Positions 10,896-22,175 of a stretch of 64,000 nucleotides of DNA are shown here, one piece after another (position 1 is the first letter of the stretch; every line of letters begins with the position of its first letter). The notes under the pieces are model-generated. The model did no database searches, had not been told where the DNA came from, and was given only the letters and a program-made list of their open reading frames with translations. The DNA comes from Clitopilus passeckerianus (lineage: Eukaryota; Basidiomycota; Agaricomycetes; Agaricales; Entolomataceae), in contig CALYLX010000010.1 in NCBI GenBank assembly GCA_944990035.1, positions 51,772-115,771 on the forward strand, given 5' to 3'. A program made the position numbers and the translations under genes.

Positions 10896-12531
10896 TCATG
10901 CACTAGAGTCCGAGGGTATGATCATGCTGACTGGCCGGGATTTTCTCCGTTGCTGCGCAGCCTCGTTCCAGAACTCATCCTTCTTCCGCACCTCATTCTC
11001 GCTCAATGCTACCATGATTGGGCTGATGACAACTAGAGTAGCTCCAAAAAACACTGTAAATTTTGTTGGCCTTCCACGAACGACGTCGCCGAGAATGGCC
11101 AGAGGAACAGAGAGGGTTCCTCCTACTGTTGCGACAAGTGGCGTGGTTTTCAATAATGCTATGGCGTAAAGGTAGTTGCTGATCACGGTCAACAGATTCT
11201 GAATTAGTATCAGCCTCGAGCTCGAAGTTGGAACCAAGGGAATTATTACTAACGTTGAGGAGAATATTGAAAATCACTTTGCGCCCCGTTGGTATAGCAA
11301 AGGGCTCAATCCCAAGATAATGGAAGGCAACGCCAGGAATCCAGTATAGGGCAATATCATAGAGGCCGACAAATCCGAAGAATAGTTGCATGTCGATACG
11401 GGATTCTGACCCAACTCTGAGCTTCATATAAATGACGTACAGCGCATAGAAGGCAGACGACAGCAGAGCAAAGAAGTCCCCTAACAGTGCTAACGATTGC
11501 GAGGGGCTGGAGCTATCCGTTGAAGGAGAAACATTGGATGAATCGGAAAAGGATACTATTGAGATCCCTGCAAGACTTGACAGGGTCTCAAATGAGCTGC
11601 GAGACGGACCGACGGTAGCAAATGCTTTACCTGATCAGAACAGCTGCCACTTTATACTTCGTGAGTTTCTCAATAGCAGCCAGCCGAGTCGCCACCATTG
11701 TAAAGATGCCTATCTCCGACAAAGCATTGTCAGATCTAGCGGATAGCCCTGAAGAAGGCTACAAACCGGTTGTGTTGGAGAGAACAGTAGCACTCCCCAC
11801 GCTTGTGTATTTCAACGCAGTGCTGACTAGCCATACGGTCGAGAACCAGAAGAAACATAGCAAAAATGCTAATTTTGCTGTTTCTTTGACAGTGAGAGGT
11901 TTCTCGGAGTCATCGAGAACCTGTTGGTTTGACAGGAAATAAGTGGCGAGCATAGAGATAAGGCAGAGTCATTTCCTACCTCATCTTCAGCATCAAGCTC
12001 TTCCGAAGGGCCAAGCAGTGGTTGGTTGTCTGGAACCAATTGTTGTGAGAAATCTAGCCAGGTGGAAATTGCATAACGAGCTCACCGCTTAGACGACTCA
12101 GTCGGTGGGGATCTTCATTGGCCAGTTTCTCTGGTTGTTGCTTTGACAGCCTCCACAAAGAAGGAACCAAGTAAACGATATAGGAACTTGTGGATAGGTA
12201 TGTCAAGCTAGATCGGAGGTGCGTCAAGATTAACCAGTGACAAGAATCTATGTGAACGCGTACAAAAATGGTTTATCGTAGCCTGCCTCGATGACAATCT
12301 AGACAGAGCATAGGTCAAGGATACGGGATTGAACGTTGAACGCTTGCGGCATACCTGAACAGCAAACATAGATATCGTCCACATAAAGACCACCGCCAGC
12401 AAGAGGAGCAGTCCGATAGCGAAGTCCTTGCTAGCAGGCTGCGCTGCTTCAATAATTTGAGACGCCCTGTGGGAAGCCATGCTTTCCGTGCGAGAGTGGC
12501 CCGCCCTGGGGCGAGGCAGAGGGTCCTCCAT
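10896..12531 (-). CDS. SLC35F5/YML018C-like DMT-superfamily transporter, copy 1
   Basis: Model: complement(join(10896..11198, 11254..11575, 11631..11709, 11767..11920, 11980..12029, 12086..12207, 12264..12298, 12355..12531)), 413 aa. About ten membrane helices are visible: DFAIGLLLLLAVVFMWTISM, FLLCFFWFSTVWLVSTALKY, VIYMKLRV, LLKTTPLVATVGGTLSVPLA and FFGATLVVISPIMVALSE. The loop motif KPFFLTYLSTSSYIVYLVP is typical of the SLC35F/solute carrier 35 F5 group. The substrate is unknown; relatives include vacuolar or thiamine-type carriers. It lies directly downstream of a second copy (12865-14301) with the same exon plan, so the two arose by tandem duplication. Confidence 0.85.
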
Positions 12532-12864
12532 AGAACGTCAAGGGGAGAGAGAAGGATGGAAGCGCGCCAGAGGCCCTTCAAGTCGTGGACATTAATATTA
12601 AACCTGTTATAGTTGGTTACGCTCAAGGCTCACCGGCCCTGGGTGCGGTAAACGTATCAGATCAGCCGTCGTGACTGTTCTGAGTGGTTGGGAAGAAGTA
12701 CTATCGACACGGAGTGCTTGTGGTGATGGCGCCGGTCAGCGTTGCCGGAAATCTAGCAGAAAGCTATGGAGGATTACAAGAAGATAATCTGGTACTGTAC
12801 AACACAAAAAAAATGGCTCTATGTAGGGTATCAACTATGTTCTCCTTCAGACACGTAGAATAGA
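12532..12864. other. Spacer between the tandem transporter genes
   Basis: This 333-bp stretch separates the start of transporter copy 1 from the end of copy 2. It must hold the copy 1 promoter and the copy 2 3' end. I see no exon, repeat or clear motif in it. Confidence 0.5.
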
Positions 12865-14301
12865 TTATGAACTCTCGATAATGCTGGGACGGTCCTCTTC
12901 TGCCTTGCCGCGAACCTCGCTTTCACCCAACCCAACCATGATAAAACTTGCCAGAACAAGTACAGCTCCCACTATGACCTGGAAAGCAGCAACTCGTCCA
13001 AGGAACAGATCTCCTAGCACGGCCAATGGAATGGTAAGGCTGAGCCCAACTGTTACAACTAGCGGTGTCGTTTTTAGCATTGCGATGACATATAAATAGT
13101 CACTTGTAAGAGTGATGAACATCTGGAATCAATCTTAGTTAAGGGCAAGGATTGGAGAACTGCAAATCACTCACATTTACAGCCAGACCTGCAAGGACCT
13201 TTCCACCACTGGGCATCTGGAATGGCTCGATACCCAGAACGTGTAAGAGGGCGCCCACTATCCAGGAGAAGATAATATTGTAGAGACCAACGAAGCCGAA
13301 GAATAACTTCATGTCAATGCGAGATTCCTCGCGAATCTTGACCTTGAGAAGGGTCACGTATAGTGCATAGAAAATGGCTGAAATGAGAGCCAGAAAGTCG
13401 CCGAGGAGAGGTGCTCTTTGGCGCGTGGGGACGTCGTCAGGAATAGGTTGGCTCCCCGTGGATGAATCGGAGAGAGAAACAAGTAAAACTCCTACAAAGC
13501 TAGGTTTATGCACGGTAAGTGTAGAAAGTACCTCAGCCTCAGATGAACATACCTAATGAGAACGGCGAGAACCTTCGTTCTAGTCATCACTTCCAGCCTG
13601 AATAGTCTGCTTATTGCCATCGTGAAGAGCCCTGATCAGATGTTTGAGCAATCTGGGTTATACGAGGGGTGAGCCTAATACGCACCACTAGTGCTAGACA
13701 ATATCGTCGCACTTGCGACGCTCGTATAGTCGAGCGAAGCATTCACAGACCAGTTAGCAATGAACCAGAAGACGCAAAAGGTCAATGCGAGGTCACTGGT
13801 CTCCTTGTCTGTCAGGGGTCGTTCGAGCAGCGTTGTCGTGACCTGCATCTGGGATTAAGAATCGTTTCGAAGTTGAAGATGCAAAAGGGTACCTCAGGTC
13901 GTCCAGTTTCTACCTCAGTGCTAAGAGGTTGATACGCTGAATGCATTGTGTGATGAGTTCGGATTGGGAGCAAGAGGTTCGGTGGCGTATTCACCTCTAG
14001 AGCCATGTTTCCATCTTTTCCAGAGATATGGCACAAGATATAGTGCGAAAGAGCTCGTGTTGAGGTAGGTGATTCTAGAATTCCACTTGAGTCCTGTAGT
14101 CGATAAGCTTCATCTGGGTTGAACATACAAGAATGGTTTCTCGTAGCCCTCGTCAAATATTGCCTGAGCCGGGACGAAAGGGGGTCAATATTCAGCAGCA
14201 AATCGAAATTGTGAACGCACTTGAGTGAAGAAGTTGGAAGACGTCCACAGGAACACGACAATGCCGAGCAGGAACAGCCCAAGCGCGTAATCCTTATGCA
14301 T
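12865..14301 (-). CDS. SLC35F5/YML018C-like DMT-superfamily transporter, copy 2
   Basis: Exons seen: 12865-13122, 13175-13499, 13553-13631, one ending at 13686, and more 5' exons up to at least 14301 (MHKDYALGLFLLGIVVFLW). The protein parallels copy 1 throughout: GYEKPFL, YQPLSTEVETGRPE, FCVFWFIANWSVNASLDYTS, SFVGVLLVSLSDSS, MKLFFGFVGLYNIIFSW and LLKTTPLV / MLKTTPLV. Intron phases match, and one internal exon is 79 nt in both copies. The start is uncertain: the Met at 14301 opens the first helix, but an upstream ATG at 14464 could join by splicing and add an N-terminal tail like that of copy 1. Confidence 0.8.
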
Positions 14302-14711
14302 TGATAGAGCACGCGAAGTTGTGACAACTTGAAGTTTAGTGTTCCACTGTGTCCTCCTTGAAGGAGGTTGGGAGTAGTCTGGCACTTCCACGGCGGAGAG
14401 ACAGTAGGGGTACAAGGCCCTTATCAGCTCAAACGGTCAAGTTGAAGGTGGCTGTTGCTGACATCGAGGATGGTTGGCGCATGCAGGAGTCAGTGATTGC
14501 GTGATTACAGTCGCAACCGAGTAAGGATCTGATAATAATACATTTTCCAGTAACTAAAATGGCATGCCTAGAATTACACAACAGATTTGGAATAGAAAGC
14601 TAGTGCTGATAGATGCTATATGCTTGAGAGTGTATTAAACGAGTGTGTGAGTGCTATGGGGCTATTTGACTAATAGAATATGAGATGACGGCCCAGAACA
14701 AAGTGTTTATA
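14302..14711. other. Region upstream of transporter copy 2
   Basis: About 400 bp between the conservative start of transporter copy 2 and the 3' end of the SRF1-like gene. It may contain an upstream coding exon of copy 2 (candidate ATG at 14464). Nothing else is supported. Confidence 0.45.
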
Positions 14712-16185
14712 CTATGACCGCAACTGAGCTGGGTGATATTTGACCTTCTCAAAGATTCGGAAAAGACTGATGACCAGGTTTGCGCAGTAAGCCATCAGGC
14801 CAATTCCAACCAGACAGATGAGTACGAGTTGATTGTCGCATATCTGGTCTCCAAGAGCGCCTTCAAAATTAGGAACAGGACTGCTGGGTCGAGGGAGTTG
14901 ATTGTACCATGACATCTCTGAGGGAGATGCACATGGTATCAGAGATGTGAAGAAATTGTCGAAACAGAGCGATAGTGCGGCCGACCATGCACAGATGAAT
15001 ATAACCTCTGATAATGTATGGGTGAGCTTCCCAGATGTACGCCATAAACCAAGTGGTCGACCAAAATATTCCAACTACAGGGAAGGGAAGGTCAGATAGA
15101 TCAGGTGCCAGGGCGCGCATGCCAACATACGTAGATGGCGGCCATGACGTGAACTAATGTCATTGGCGCAAAAATAATAACGAGTGTCCTAAAACGATCG
15201 TTCAGTCATGGTGCTGAGTCCAAACCATGTGAAACTTTTACTTACGGAGAACTTCCTACAGCGCCAAGTGCAGATCCTTTTATCTCGATTTGCCGTATAT
15301 GTATCGCAACAGCGAGAGCAGCACTTGTAAACGCTATGTTGATAACGCGGAAAAGCTTGGGAGCATATCAGTAAAAGATCAATTAAGCAGAATTTCGCTA
15401 CTGACCAGAGGAACATAAACGTTAGTAAGGACAAAGTTCCGCGCAAGTTTTCGTCTTTTCTTCCACTTGCCCGTGGGTTTTGGTGTTGCGAAAAGGTGGC
15501 GGTTTCCACGCTCTTCATCATCGGAAGAATCTTCATGGGCCAATGATGGACCTTGTGCACCCGCTCTTGGAGACCAGGGTAGGTCCCATCCAGGAGTTTG
15601 GGCTTGAGCCATGGTATACGTTGCGGCTGGGGTTGGGATGTTAATTGAGAGCGTCCTATCGTTCTGAGCGTTCCCATCCATTGTATGGGAAGTATAAGCC
15701 TTTTCCTTGTCCTTGCGCGTAAAAGGACTGTTGTCCTTGATGATCGACGATGACGTCGGGAGCCAGTTCTTTGAAAGGTCTCTAAAAGCCCTTCTCGGTG
15801 TTGCAGTCAGAGAAGATTCTGTAAAGCTGTCTTGTCTGTTTTGCCTCGGCAGAGTGAATGTCCACCAGCGAGATTTGAGGTCAATGGTGCTGGCATCATA
15901 GGAGACAGCATCCGACGGTCGGGAGGCTGTCGCGTGATTACTGTCCATAACTGAAGCGTTGTCTTTGGGTGACGGTGGCTCATCGCGAGCCCATGCTAGT
16001 CACAATTCATTGAAAATAAGCGTCTCGCAGCATGTGCGATAAAAAGAGTACCTACGAGGGGTTGTGATCACGGTTGAAATTGGAGGCGGAGGCCGTCGGG
16101 TGACATTACTACGAAGACTGGCCGTATGATTGAGACTGGAACTAGATGGCGTCGAAGGTGACTTGGATCGTTCTGCAGCTGACAT
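14712..16185 (-). CDS. SRF1-like membrane protein, putative regulator of phospholipase D
   Basis: Model: complement(join(14712..15074, 15131..15188, 15246..15355, 15406..15995, 16056..16185)), 416 aa, all introns 50-60 bp and in phase. The N-terminal half is polar and Ser/Pro-rich and includes PPWARDEPPSP. After the basic KWKKRRKLARN come membrane helices: LTNVYVPLLFRVINIAFTSA, TLVIIFAPMTLVHVMAAIYL, the motif EYFGRPLGLWRTSGKL, then VIFICAWSAALSLCFDNFF and LVLICLVGIGLMAYCANLV. The EYFG[KR]PLGL motif and topology match the fungal SRF1 family, whose yeast member regulates Spo14 (PLD). Head-to-head with the FAM192A gene (174 bp between ATGs). Confidence 0.75.
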
Positions 16186-16359
16186 ACTACGAGCTTAAGC
16201 AGCGCCAGACGCTACAAGGAGGGAGGAAAGCGTTCAGCCCGCAGTCGACTTTGGAGGCACTGGACGACGTTTTGGATCTTCGTGGCAGTGCAAATTACGA
16301 TTTCATGTGGGGGGCTGTCAGTCACACGTTTTGTGACAGAGTTTCTCCAGAATTGCCAA

Positions 16360-17253
16360 ATGGCGGATATCCCTTCGCTGTCCTCTGGCCAAGTGGGCTC
16401 AAGATTCGTCTCTCAGAATGACTTGGAAAACGCTAGAGCTCGCCGAGACGAACAATGGAAAGCTGCATATGCTCGGCTAGGCCAAGAACCACCAAAACAG
16501 CAGGTGGACGACAGTTATGATGGGCGCAGTCTTGCTGAAGTGAGTGTTCTTATCCGCAGTCCACTCAGGCTTGTATTGACTTTATTGCTGGTATCTGTAA
16601 CTTTGGTCTAGAAACTTGCTGCGAATAAGGCGAGCAAATTCGGTACCAATGCAAGGATTCAAATGCTAATGCCTGCATTGTCAGATCGCTAAGCAAGAAG
16701 AATGGGAAGACAAAATGAAGCTAGGTACGTATACTAATGTCCTGTAAATGTTAACATGCTTGTGAACGTCCTGCAGCCAACCAGTTCCGTGCCCTGGAGG
16801 AGGATGAAATAATGTTTCTCGATTCGATCAGGGAACGGCAGCAGAAGGAAGAACGGGAAAGGAAGGAACGTGATGGAGAGGAATTGAAATCCTTCAAGGA
16901 GTGCGCTTGTCCTCCCCTCATACACGTTGCTCTACCTCTAACGGTCAAACAGAGCTGTGGCTGCTCGCAGCGTCGCTTCTAACCCCCTTCCCCCAGCAGC
17001 CTCTGCATCAACGTCGAAACCTTCGCCACCCACCAAGCCTACCAAGCCTGTACCAGCACTAGCCAAGAAAGATGCCAAGAAAGGCCTGAAAGGGGTTGTG
17101 GTCAAGAAGAAAACAAAGACCACAGCACCTACTGCTGCCTCTAGCACAAAGCCCGCAGGTACCGGCGCCACATCGACTAAATCTGCGGAAGGAGAAGGGA
17201 GCGAGGATGAGGAATCTAAACGAAGTGCAAAGAGGCAGAAGAAGGATAGTTGA
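16360..17253 (+). CDS. FAM192A/NIP30 (Fyv6-domain) protein
   Basis: Model: join(16360..16539, 16612..16629, 16685..16724, 16777..16900, 16953..17253), 220 aa. The N-terminal NIP30 domain is clear: GSRFVSQNDLENARARRDEQ, YDGRSLAEKLAANKIAKQEEW, FRALEEDEIMFLDSIRERQ. A low-complexity Ala/Pro/Lys tail follows. Relatives are nuclear: human FAM192A binds the PA28-gamma proteasome activator and yeast Fyv6 acts in splicing. The second exon is only 18 nt, and the intron after it (16630-16684) must be GC-AG to keep the frame; the only nearby GT leads to a stop. Nuclear role inferred from the family. Confidence 0.85.
16630..16684 (+). other. GC-AG intron in the FAM192A gene
   Basis: The 55-bp intron begins AAG|GCGAGC and ends GTCAG, with a good branch point (GCTAATG) about 18 nt before the acceptor. 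Using the nearby GT (CGGTACC) instead shifts the frame into a stop directly after the junction. The GC donor restores the conserved family sequence. Confidence 0.8.
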
Positions 17254-17310
17254 TGATTATCCTGGGAGTTCGGAATACTCCATGTATTAAGTACTGTAGG
17301 GTAAAATTCT

Positions 17311-18911
17311 CTATCGAATAGAATTCGGTGTTGGTGTCCATCGCACTCGATTTAAGTCTCTCTCCTTCGCTTGAGATGATCCGCCATCCCATCTTGCTGT
17401 CCGTTCCATAGCTTCCGCCCTCCTACTGGCAGCAGCGCCCATCGTAGTTCTCTCTAATAACCTCTTGGCTGCCGGTGTCAGATTACCAGCGGCCTGTGAG
17501 CGTCGAGGGGTCATGGAGGGTGGCCCCATGTCGCTCTTCCTTTTCCCGGGGGTTAGTCCCAATAGTCCTGCCTTTGCCCTCAGACTTTTAGAGGCCTTAT
17601 TCGCGAGTTTTCGAGAAAGATTCTCCCGCGAAGACGTGGCAGGTATATGGAAAGGCGTACTAGGCTCCAGAATGTTATCATCGCCTTTTGAGATGATTCG
17701 AGGAGTGGCATTGAGGGTTCCCCAGGTCATGAGCTGTTTGACAGCTGCGGGCCCGAGATCTGCTGCCGTGGGTGAGGGGAGGTTGGGTACGAGATTGAAC
17801 TGGCCAGGAGGCGTCTTCGGTCGATCTGAGGGGTTAAGTCAGTGGAATGGACTTAAGTTTCTGAGGTGAACACCTACAGGGTGTGCCCATGATAGCCGCT
17901 TCAATACGGCTACGGGTAGGTGACGGGGGCGCAGACGCCCCACGGGATGCAGAGGTGGTATGTTCTTCTTCCTCAAGCCTGGTATTCCCATATTTAATAA
18001 CCTTGGGGTCTTTGACTTTCTCTGAAGAGGATGTGAGATGATATGGGGATGAGTCTGAATCAGGAGGGAACATGAGTGAATTCCGAGCCTGAAAACCGCA
18101 TGTCAGACGCCACATACCAGGCAGAGGCAATAGTACTCACCTTGAATTTCCACCCATCGACACCTGCAGACCGAGTATCCTTCTTTGGAGCCATAACATC
18201 AACGTCCTCTTCGACCTTTATTTGTTTCACCATAGCAAGTGCCTTTCCTTGTTCTCCACTCTCCTGTAGTACTTCCTCCGTCTCTTTCTCGTTTCCTTTG
18301 TCCTCCTCCTCCCCCCGAGTCAATAATCCCGCAACCGTAGGCGCCTCAATGACAAACTTCTCCCTCACTCCTGCCATTGCCGGAGCCTCGATCAACATCC
18401 TCTCCCGGCCCTCAATCATCCTATCCCTCTGCGCCTCCACCCTCTTCTGGGCTTCCCATGCCCAACCCCACTTCTCCCGCCTCGTCTGATTCTCACTATC
18501 CAAGATCTGTGTAAAGCTGGAATTGTCCTCCGACGTATATCGAGCTTGAAACTCGTCAAGGCTGATGTCCATGTCGAGTCTGGCTCGCTTTTGTGGTGGC
18601 TCCCCAGATGGCGTCCGGAGAGGTGTATCAGAGGGCCCAAAAGCATACGGCGTTTGCGACGGCGTCTGATAAGGTGGTCTTCGACTTGAAGCGGCTGCTG
18701 GAGTGTTGCTTAGCTCCTCAATCCGCCGTACAGTAGCACCAATCAAGTGGGGGTCGCGTGTTTGCAGAGCATCGAGGTATTCGTTCGTAGCATCAAGATG
18801 AACGAGGGAAGGAAAGAAGTCCCTGGCTATGATATGCGACAGCGCAGCTGTATACTCATCCTCGTCGAGTACTAGCTGTTTGTTGAGAGACCGTTCACCA
18901 GCAGAGCTCAT
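17311..18911 (-). CDS. ESS2/DGCR14 (Bis1) nuclear protein
   Basis: Model: complement(join(17311..17825, 17878..18088, 18141..18911)), 498 aa. ESS2 family hallmarks: VLDEDEYTAALSHIIARDFFP near the N-terminus, SLDEFQARYTSEDNSSFTQI, then WAWEAQKRVEAQRDRMIEGR and the late motif MTWGTLNATPRI. ESS2/DGCR14 is a nuclear protein of late (C complex) spliceosomes; fission yeast Bis1 is the homologue. The C-terminus is basic. Convergent with the FAM192A gene (57 bp between stop codons). Confidence 0.88.
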
Positions 18912-19135
18912 GGTGGAGGCTTAAGGATGAGATTATGACATAAGCTAACAGACTAATACATTGTCTACGCGTAGAATATCGATAGAAATTGAAGAATTCA
19001 CTAAAGAATCCGTTCATAGAGAGTGGCATACATATAAAAAGGATCGTGAATATCTACAGAAAATGTGTAGAAAGTCGGGGGGCTAAGTATAATTACAGGT
19101 TGAAGGAATGTAAACGTAAAACGTTCTATATCACT

Positions 19136-21216
19136 TCAAGTCGACGATTTGCTGGGATCAAAGGTACTCTTATTCCCAGACAGCCTTGGGCCTCTGCTTG
19201 GCTTAGCTATCCGGCTCTGAGAGAATACAGATGCAGCGGTAGCTGGACCTGGTGACTTTGATGTTGGCCGTATGGTCACATTTGAAATCGACGAAGGAAG
19301 TGAAGGCAGCGCCTTATCGCCTTTCTGCGAAGACGGCGGTCTTGACTGGAAGGGTGATGGATCATCAAAATTTGCTTCTGGTAGGAGGGTGTTTGACCCT
19401 AGGGAAGCTCGTTTCGTTGTTGAGACTGTAGCTGCTCGCTTCAGTCCGGTGGTTGTATTGCTCGTTGGTAAAGGGATAAATGTCGGGGTTGCTGGTCGCG
19501 AGGCAGGTGTGGATATTGAGCTCGTGGTAGCTGTGCTCATACTCGTGGCTGACATCCTTGAATGCGGCCTTCGTGACACTGACTTGGCCTGCGGGATAAA
19601 TGAAGGTGACATCACCGAGGATGAACTCGACGCATGCGGGGTGGTGGGCGATGGGCTGGAAATTCTCCTCTTCTCTCGCGAATAATCCTTCTTGGGTGAA
19701 GGCGAATCCTCCATGATCAGAACCCATCCGGAGGTATCAGCTGGCTCTGAAGCTTTGCTGCTGCTTCGTGAGCTCTCATTAGACCTCCGAGTGAATGCGC
19801 CGATCCCGTTCAACTTCGACACCGATGTCCTACTTGAAGCAGAGAAGGAAGGAATGGCACTCTTTTCTGCGCCATTCTTGTCCCCCCTGTTCGTGATGCT
19901 AGCCATACGCAATCTGGGAACCCGGGTATGGATCTTCTGCTCTAGGTTACGCACGCGTGCACGCATTTCAGAGACCATCTGCACACCCCTATTCTTGGGC
20001 ACAGTCGCCGCTTGAGTAGAAGTCGCCAAGGTAGCAGTGACTTGGGGTTTGGCAAGTGTCCGTGTAGTCGGCGTGTAGGGGCTGCCAATGGAGGAACCAT
20101 TGGTGAGTACGGGTAATGTAGTCGAACGAAGCACTCGTGAATTCGCGTTAGGGGTCGCCAGTTTCGATGGCATAACCTTTCGTTGAGGTGGTAGCTTGAC
20201 AGTTGGCTCTTCCTCTTGTTCAGGAATGGTGGTCGGCCTGGTAGGAGATGACATGGGTGGCGACGCCTCGTCAAAGTCAAGGTCGTCAGGTGGAATAGTG
20301 TGAAGCAAGTCATCTTCAGAAGAAAGCTGTGGCGCAGGGAAAGATAGCTGACGTTCTGGAGGTGAGATTAGCGGGTTGGTGGCAACTATCTTGAGGTCTT
20401 CAATTTGCTTCGCGAGGATGGAAATTTCTTCCGTGGCATCTGGTATGTTTAACCGAACATGAGTATGCCGTGTGGGCGAAGGGTTCGAAATGGACGCACC
20501 TCGTAGCTCGTCGCGCAATCTCTGGCAATCCTCTTCTAGGCTTGCCTTCCCCAGCAACTCATGTTCCAGCAAAATCTTTTCCTCCAAGGCACTGGAGTAC
20601 TTTGCCTCCATATCCGCCAAGCTAGAGGTAACAGCTCTCTCGTTCCGCTCCAGGTCGTCATTCCCCATCTCAAGATCGCGATATTGGACCTTTAACTGTT
20701 GGTGTTCCTGCCTCAGTTTGTCCAATTCGCGTTGTAAAGAGGTCGTCGTCGTGTTATGGGTTGTCTGTAGAGCCATGAACTTGGACTGCGCGTCATTAGT
20801 AGCTAGTTACCGTCGACGAAACGCGATGTCTACGCACTTTCCAGTCATCACGGTCTGCTTCCGCCTTGGACACCTTTATCTTGAGGTCCTTCTGTGCCTT
20901 TTCTGTCCTCTGCAACTCGCTTTCAAGTTCTGCTTCCAATTCCTTACTGGCATGATGGAAGTCGTCAAGTTCTGCCTTGGTCTCGGACAACATATCAGCC
21001 ACCTGTTGCTTAATCAGTTTTTGGTCTTATAGAATCGCGTTTTGAAGCGTACTTCGAGGTATTTGGCCCGCCAATCTGTCGAAGATGTCGAGTAGCTGAA
21101 GTGTTGTCATTAAGTCGATAATTCTGAGGATAAGAACACGTAGATTGTATTTACTCGAGCTGGTTATCATCGAAGGACATATGGCGATCCCGTCGCAGAC
21201 CATTCGACGAGGACAT
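19136..21216 (-). CDS. nudE: NudE-family dynein/LIS1 cofactor
   Basis: Model: complement(join(19136..20439, 20500..20785, 20838..21002, 21053..21095, 21155..21216)), 619 aa. The N-terminal NudE coiled coil is continuous: TDWRAKYLEVADMLSETKAE, LQRELDKLRQEHQQLKVQY, DLEMGNDDLERNERAV, then RLRDELRDATEEISILAKQI. The remaining 400 residues are Ser/Pro/Thr-rich, with a short helical patch (MVSEMRARVRNLEQKI). NudE binds LIS1 and dynein and drives nuclear migration and mitotic spindle positioning. The intron at 20440-20499 is exactly 60 nt with no in-frame stop, so unspliced RNA would still be translatable. The conserved RDELRDATEEIS junction supports removal. Confidence 0.87.
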
Positions 21217-21354
21217 AACTTCAGTCATGACTTGGTCGTTCAGAACTTGAAAGCAATGAGCAGAGGAAGGACAAAAAGGGATGACAGTGCCCAAGTGGAA
21301 ACAACTGTCGCAGATTGCCTTTTTGGGGTAGTTTATGATCTACAATTACAATTT

Positions 21355-22064
21355 CTACAAATCCTCAGGTTTTGCGCATTTTCTTTTCTCTATTTTGCCA
21401 GTTTTTGGACAACGCATTTCTTGCCACGAGACTGGTTCCATAGTCGCGCCTAATTGACGCGTTAGACGGTGACTAGCATGCCAAATAGAATTGGATTTAC
21501 CTGCTTCGCTTGTTGCGAAAATGACGCCGAGATCATTCCTTGCAGTCGTGACAAAGTAGCTTCGCGCGTCGCCAAGAGAGATCTGCAGCTTGTTGAGCAG
21601 CAACAAAGAAACTTGCAGGGCATTGACTTACCACAAGGCCTCGTACTACATCCCCGCCTCTGAAGCATTCGCTAATCTTCACCTTGTCCTTCTCGGTGGC
21701 GCGAACATCCTGAGTTCGGATCACTCCAGTAAATTCTTCACCCAGAGGAAGAGGAATCCCATCGACAACGGTTATCGAGAGCATGGTTTGTAAGGGCGAT
21801 AAGCGCGTAACTGTTCCGAGGATAACTGAATTTGCGGTTGGAGGATGCGGGCGCAGGCGGGAGATGGTGAGAGTCTACAACGAGTGTTAGAAGTTTGCTG
21901 ATAAGGACGAATGAAAGTGTACTAACAGAACGTTCATACTGGGGCACACCCACTAAGCTTGCTCTAACGACATTGTTTCTAGTATAAGTTCCCTGTCCCA
22001 GCTGAGGTGCAGGCCCTCTGGGAATTGGAATAGGCTGGCCAGGCAAAACGACTGAGTCTGCCAT
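21355..22064 (-). CDS. CSL4: Exosome complex component CSL4
   Basis: Model: complement(join(21355..21449, 21501..21582, 21632..21874, 21927..22064)), 185 aa. The N-terminus ([20 protein letters not shown]) is the CSL4 N-terminal domain. An S1 RNA-binding fold follows ([67 protein letters not shown]). The C-terminal part ends with a CxxxxxxxxxC zinc-ribbon remnant ([20 protein letters not shown]). CSL4 caps the RNA exosome ring and threads RNA to the nuclease. Only 111 bp separate its ATG from that of the divergent E2 gene. Confidence 0.93.
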
Positions 22065-22175
22065 TGAGTAGAGTTGATCGGCTCAATCCGGTCTTAGTTT
22101 GACTGTATTTGGTTCCGGACTTGCTAACCGTCTCCCCAACGCAAAATATTCTGACTTTACCTCTCTTAACCTCCA

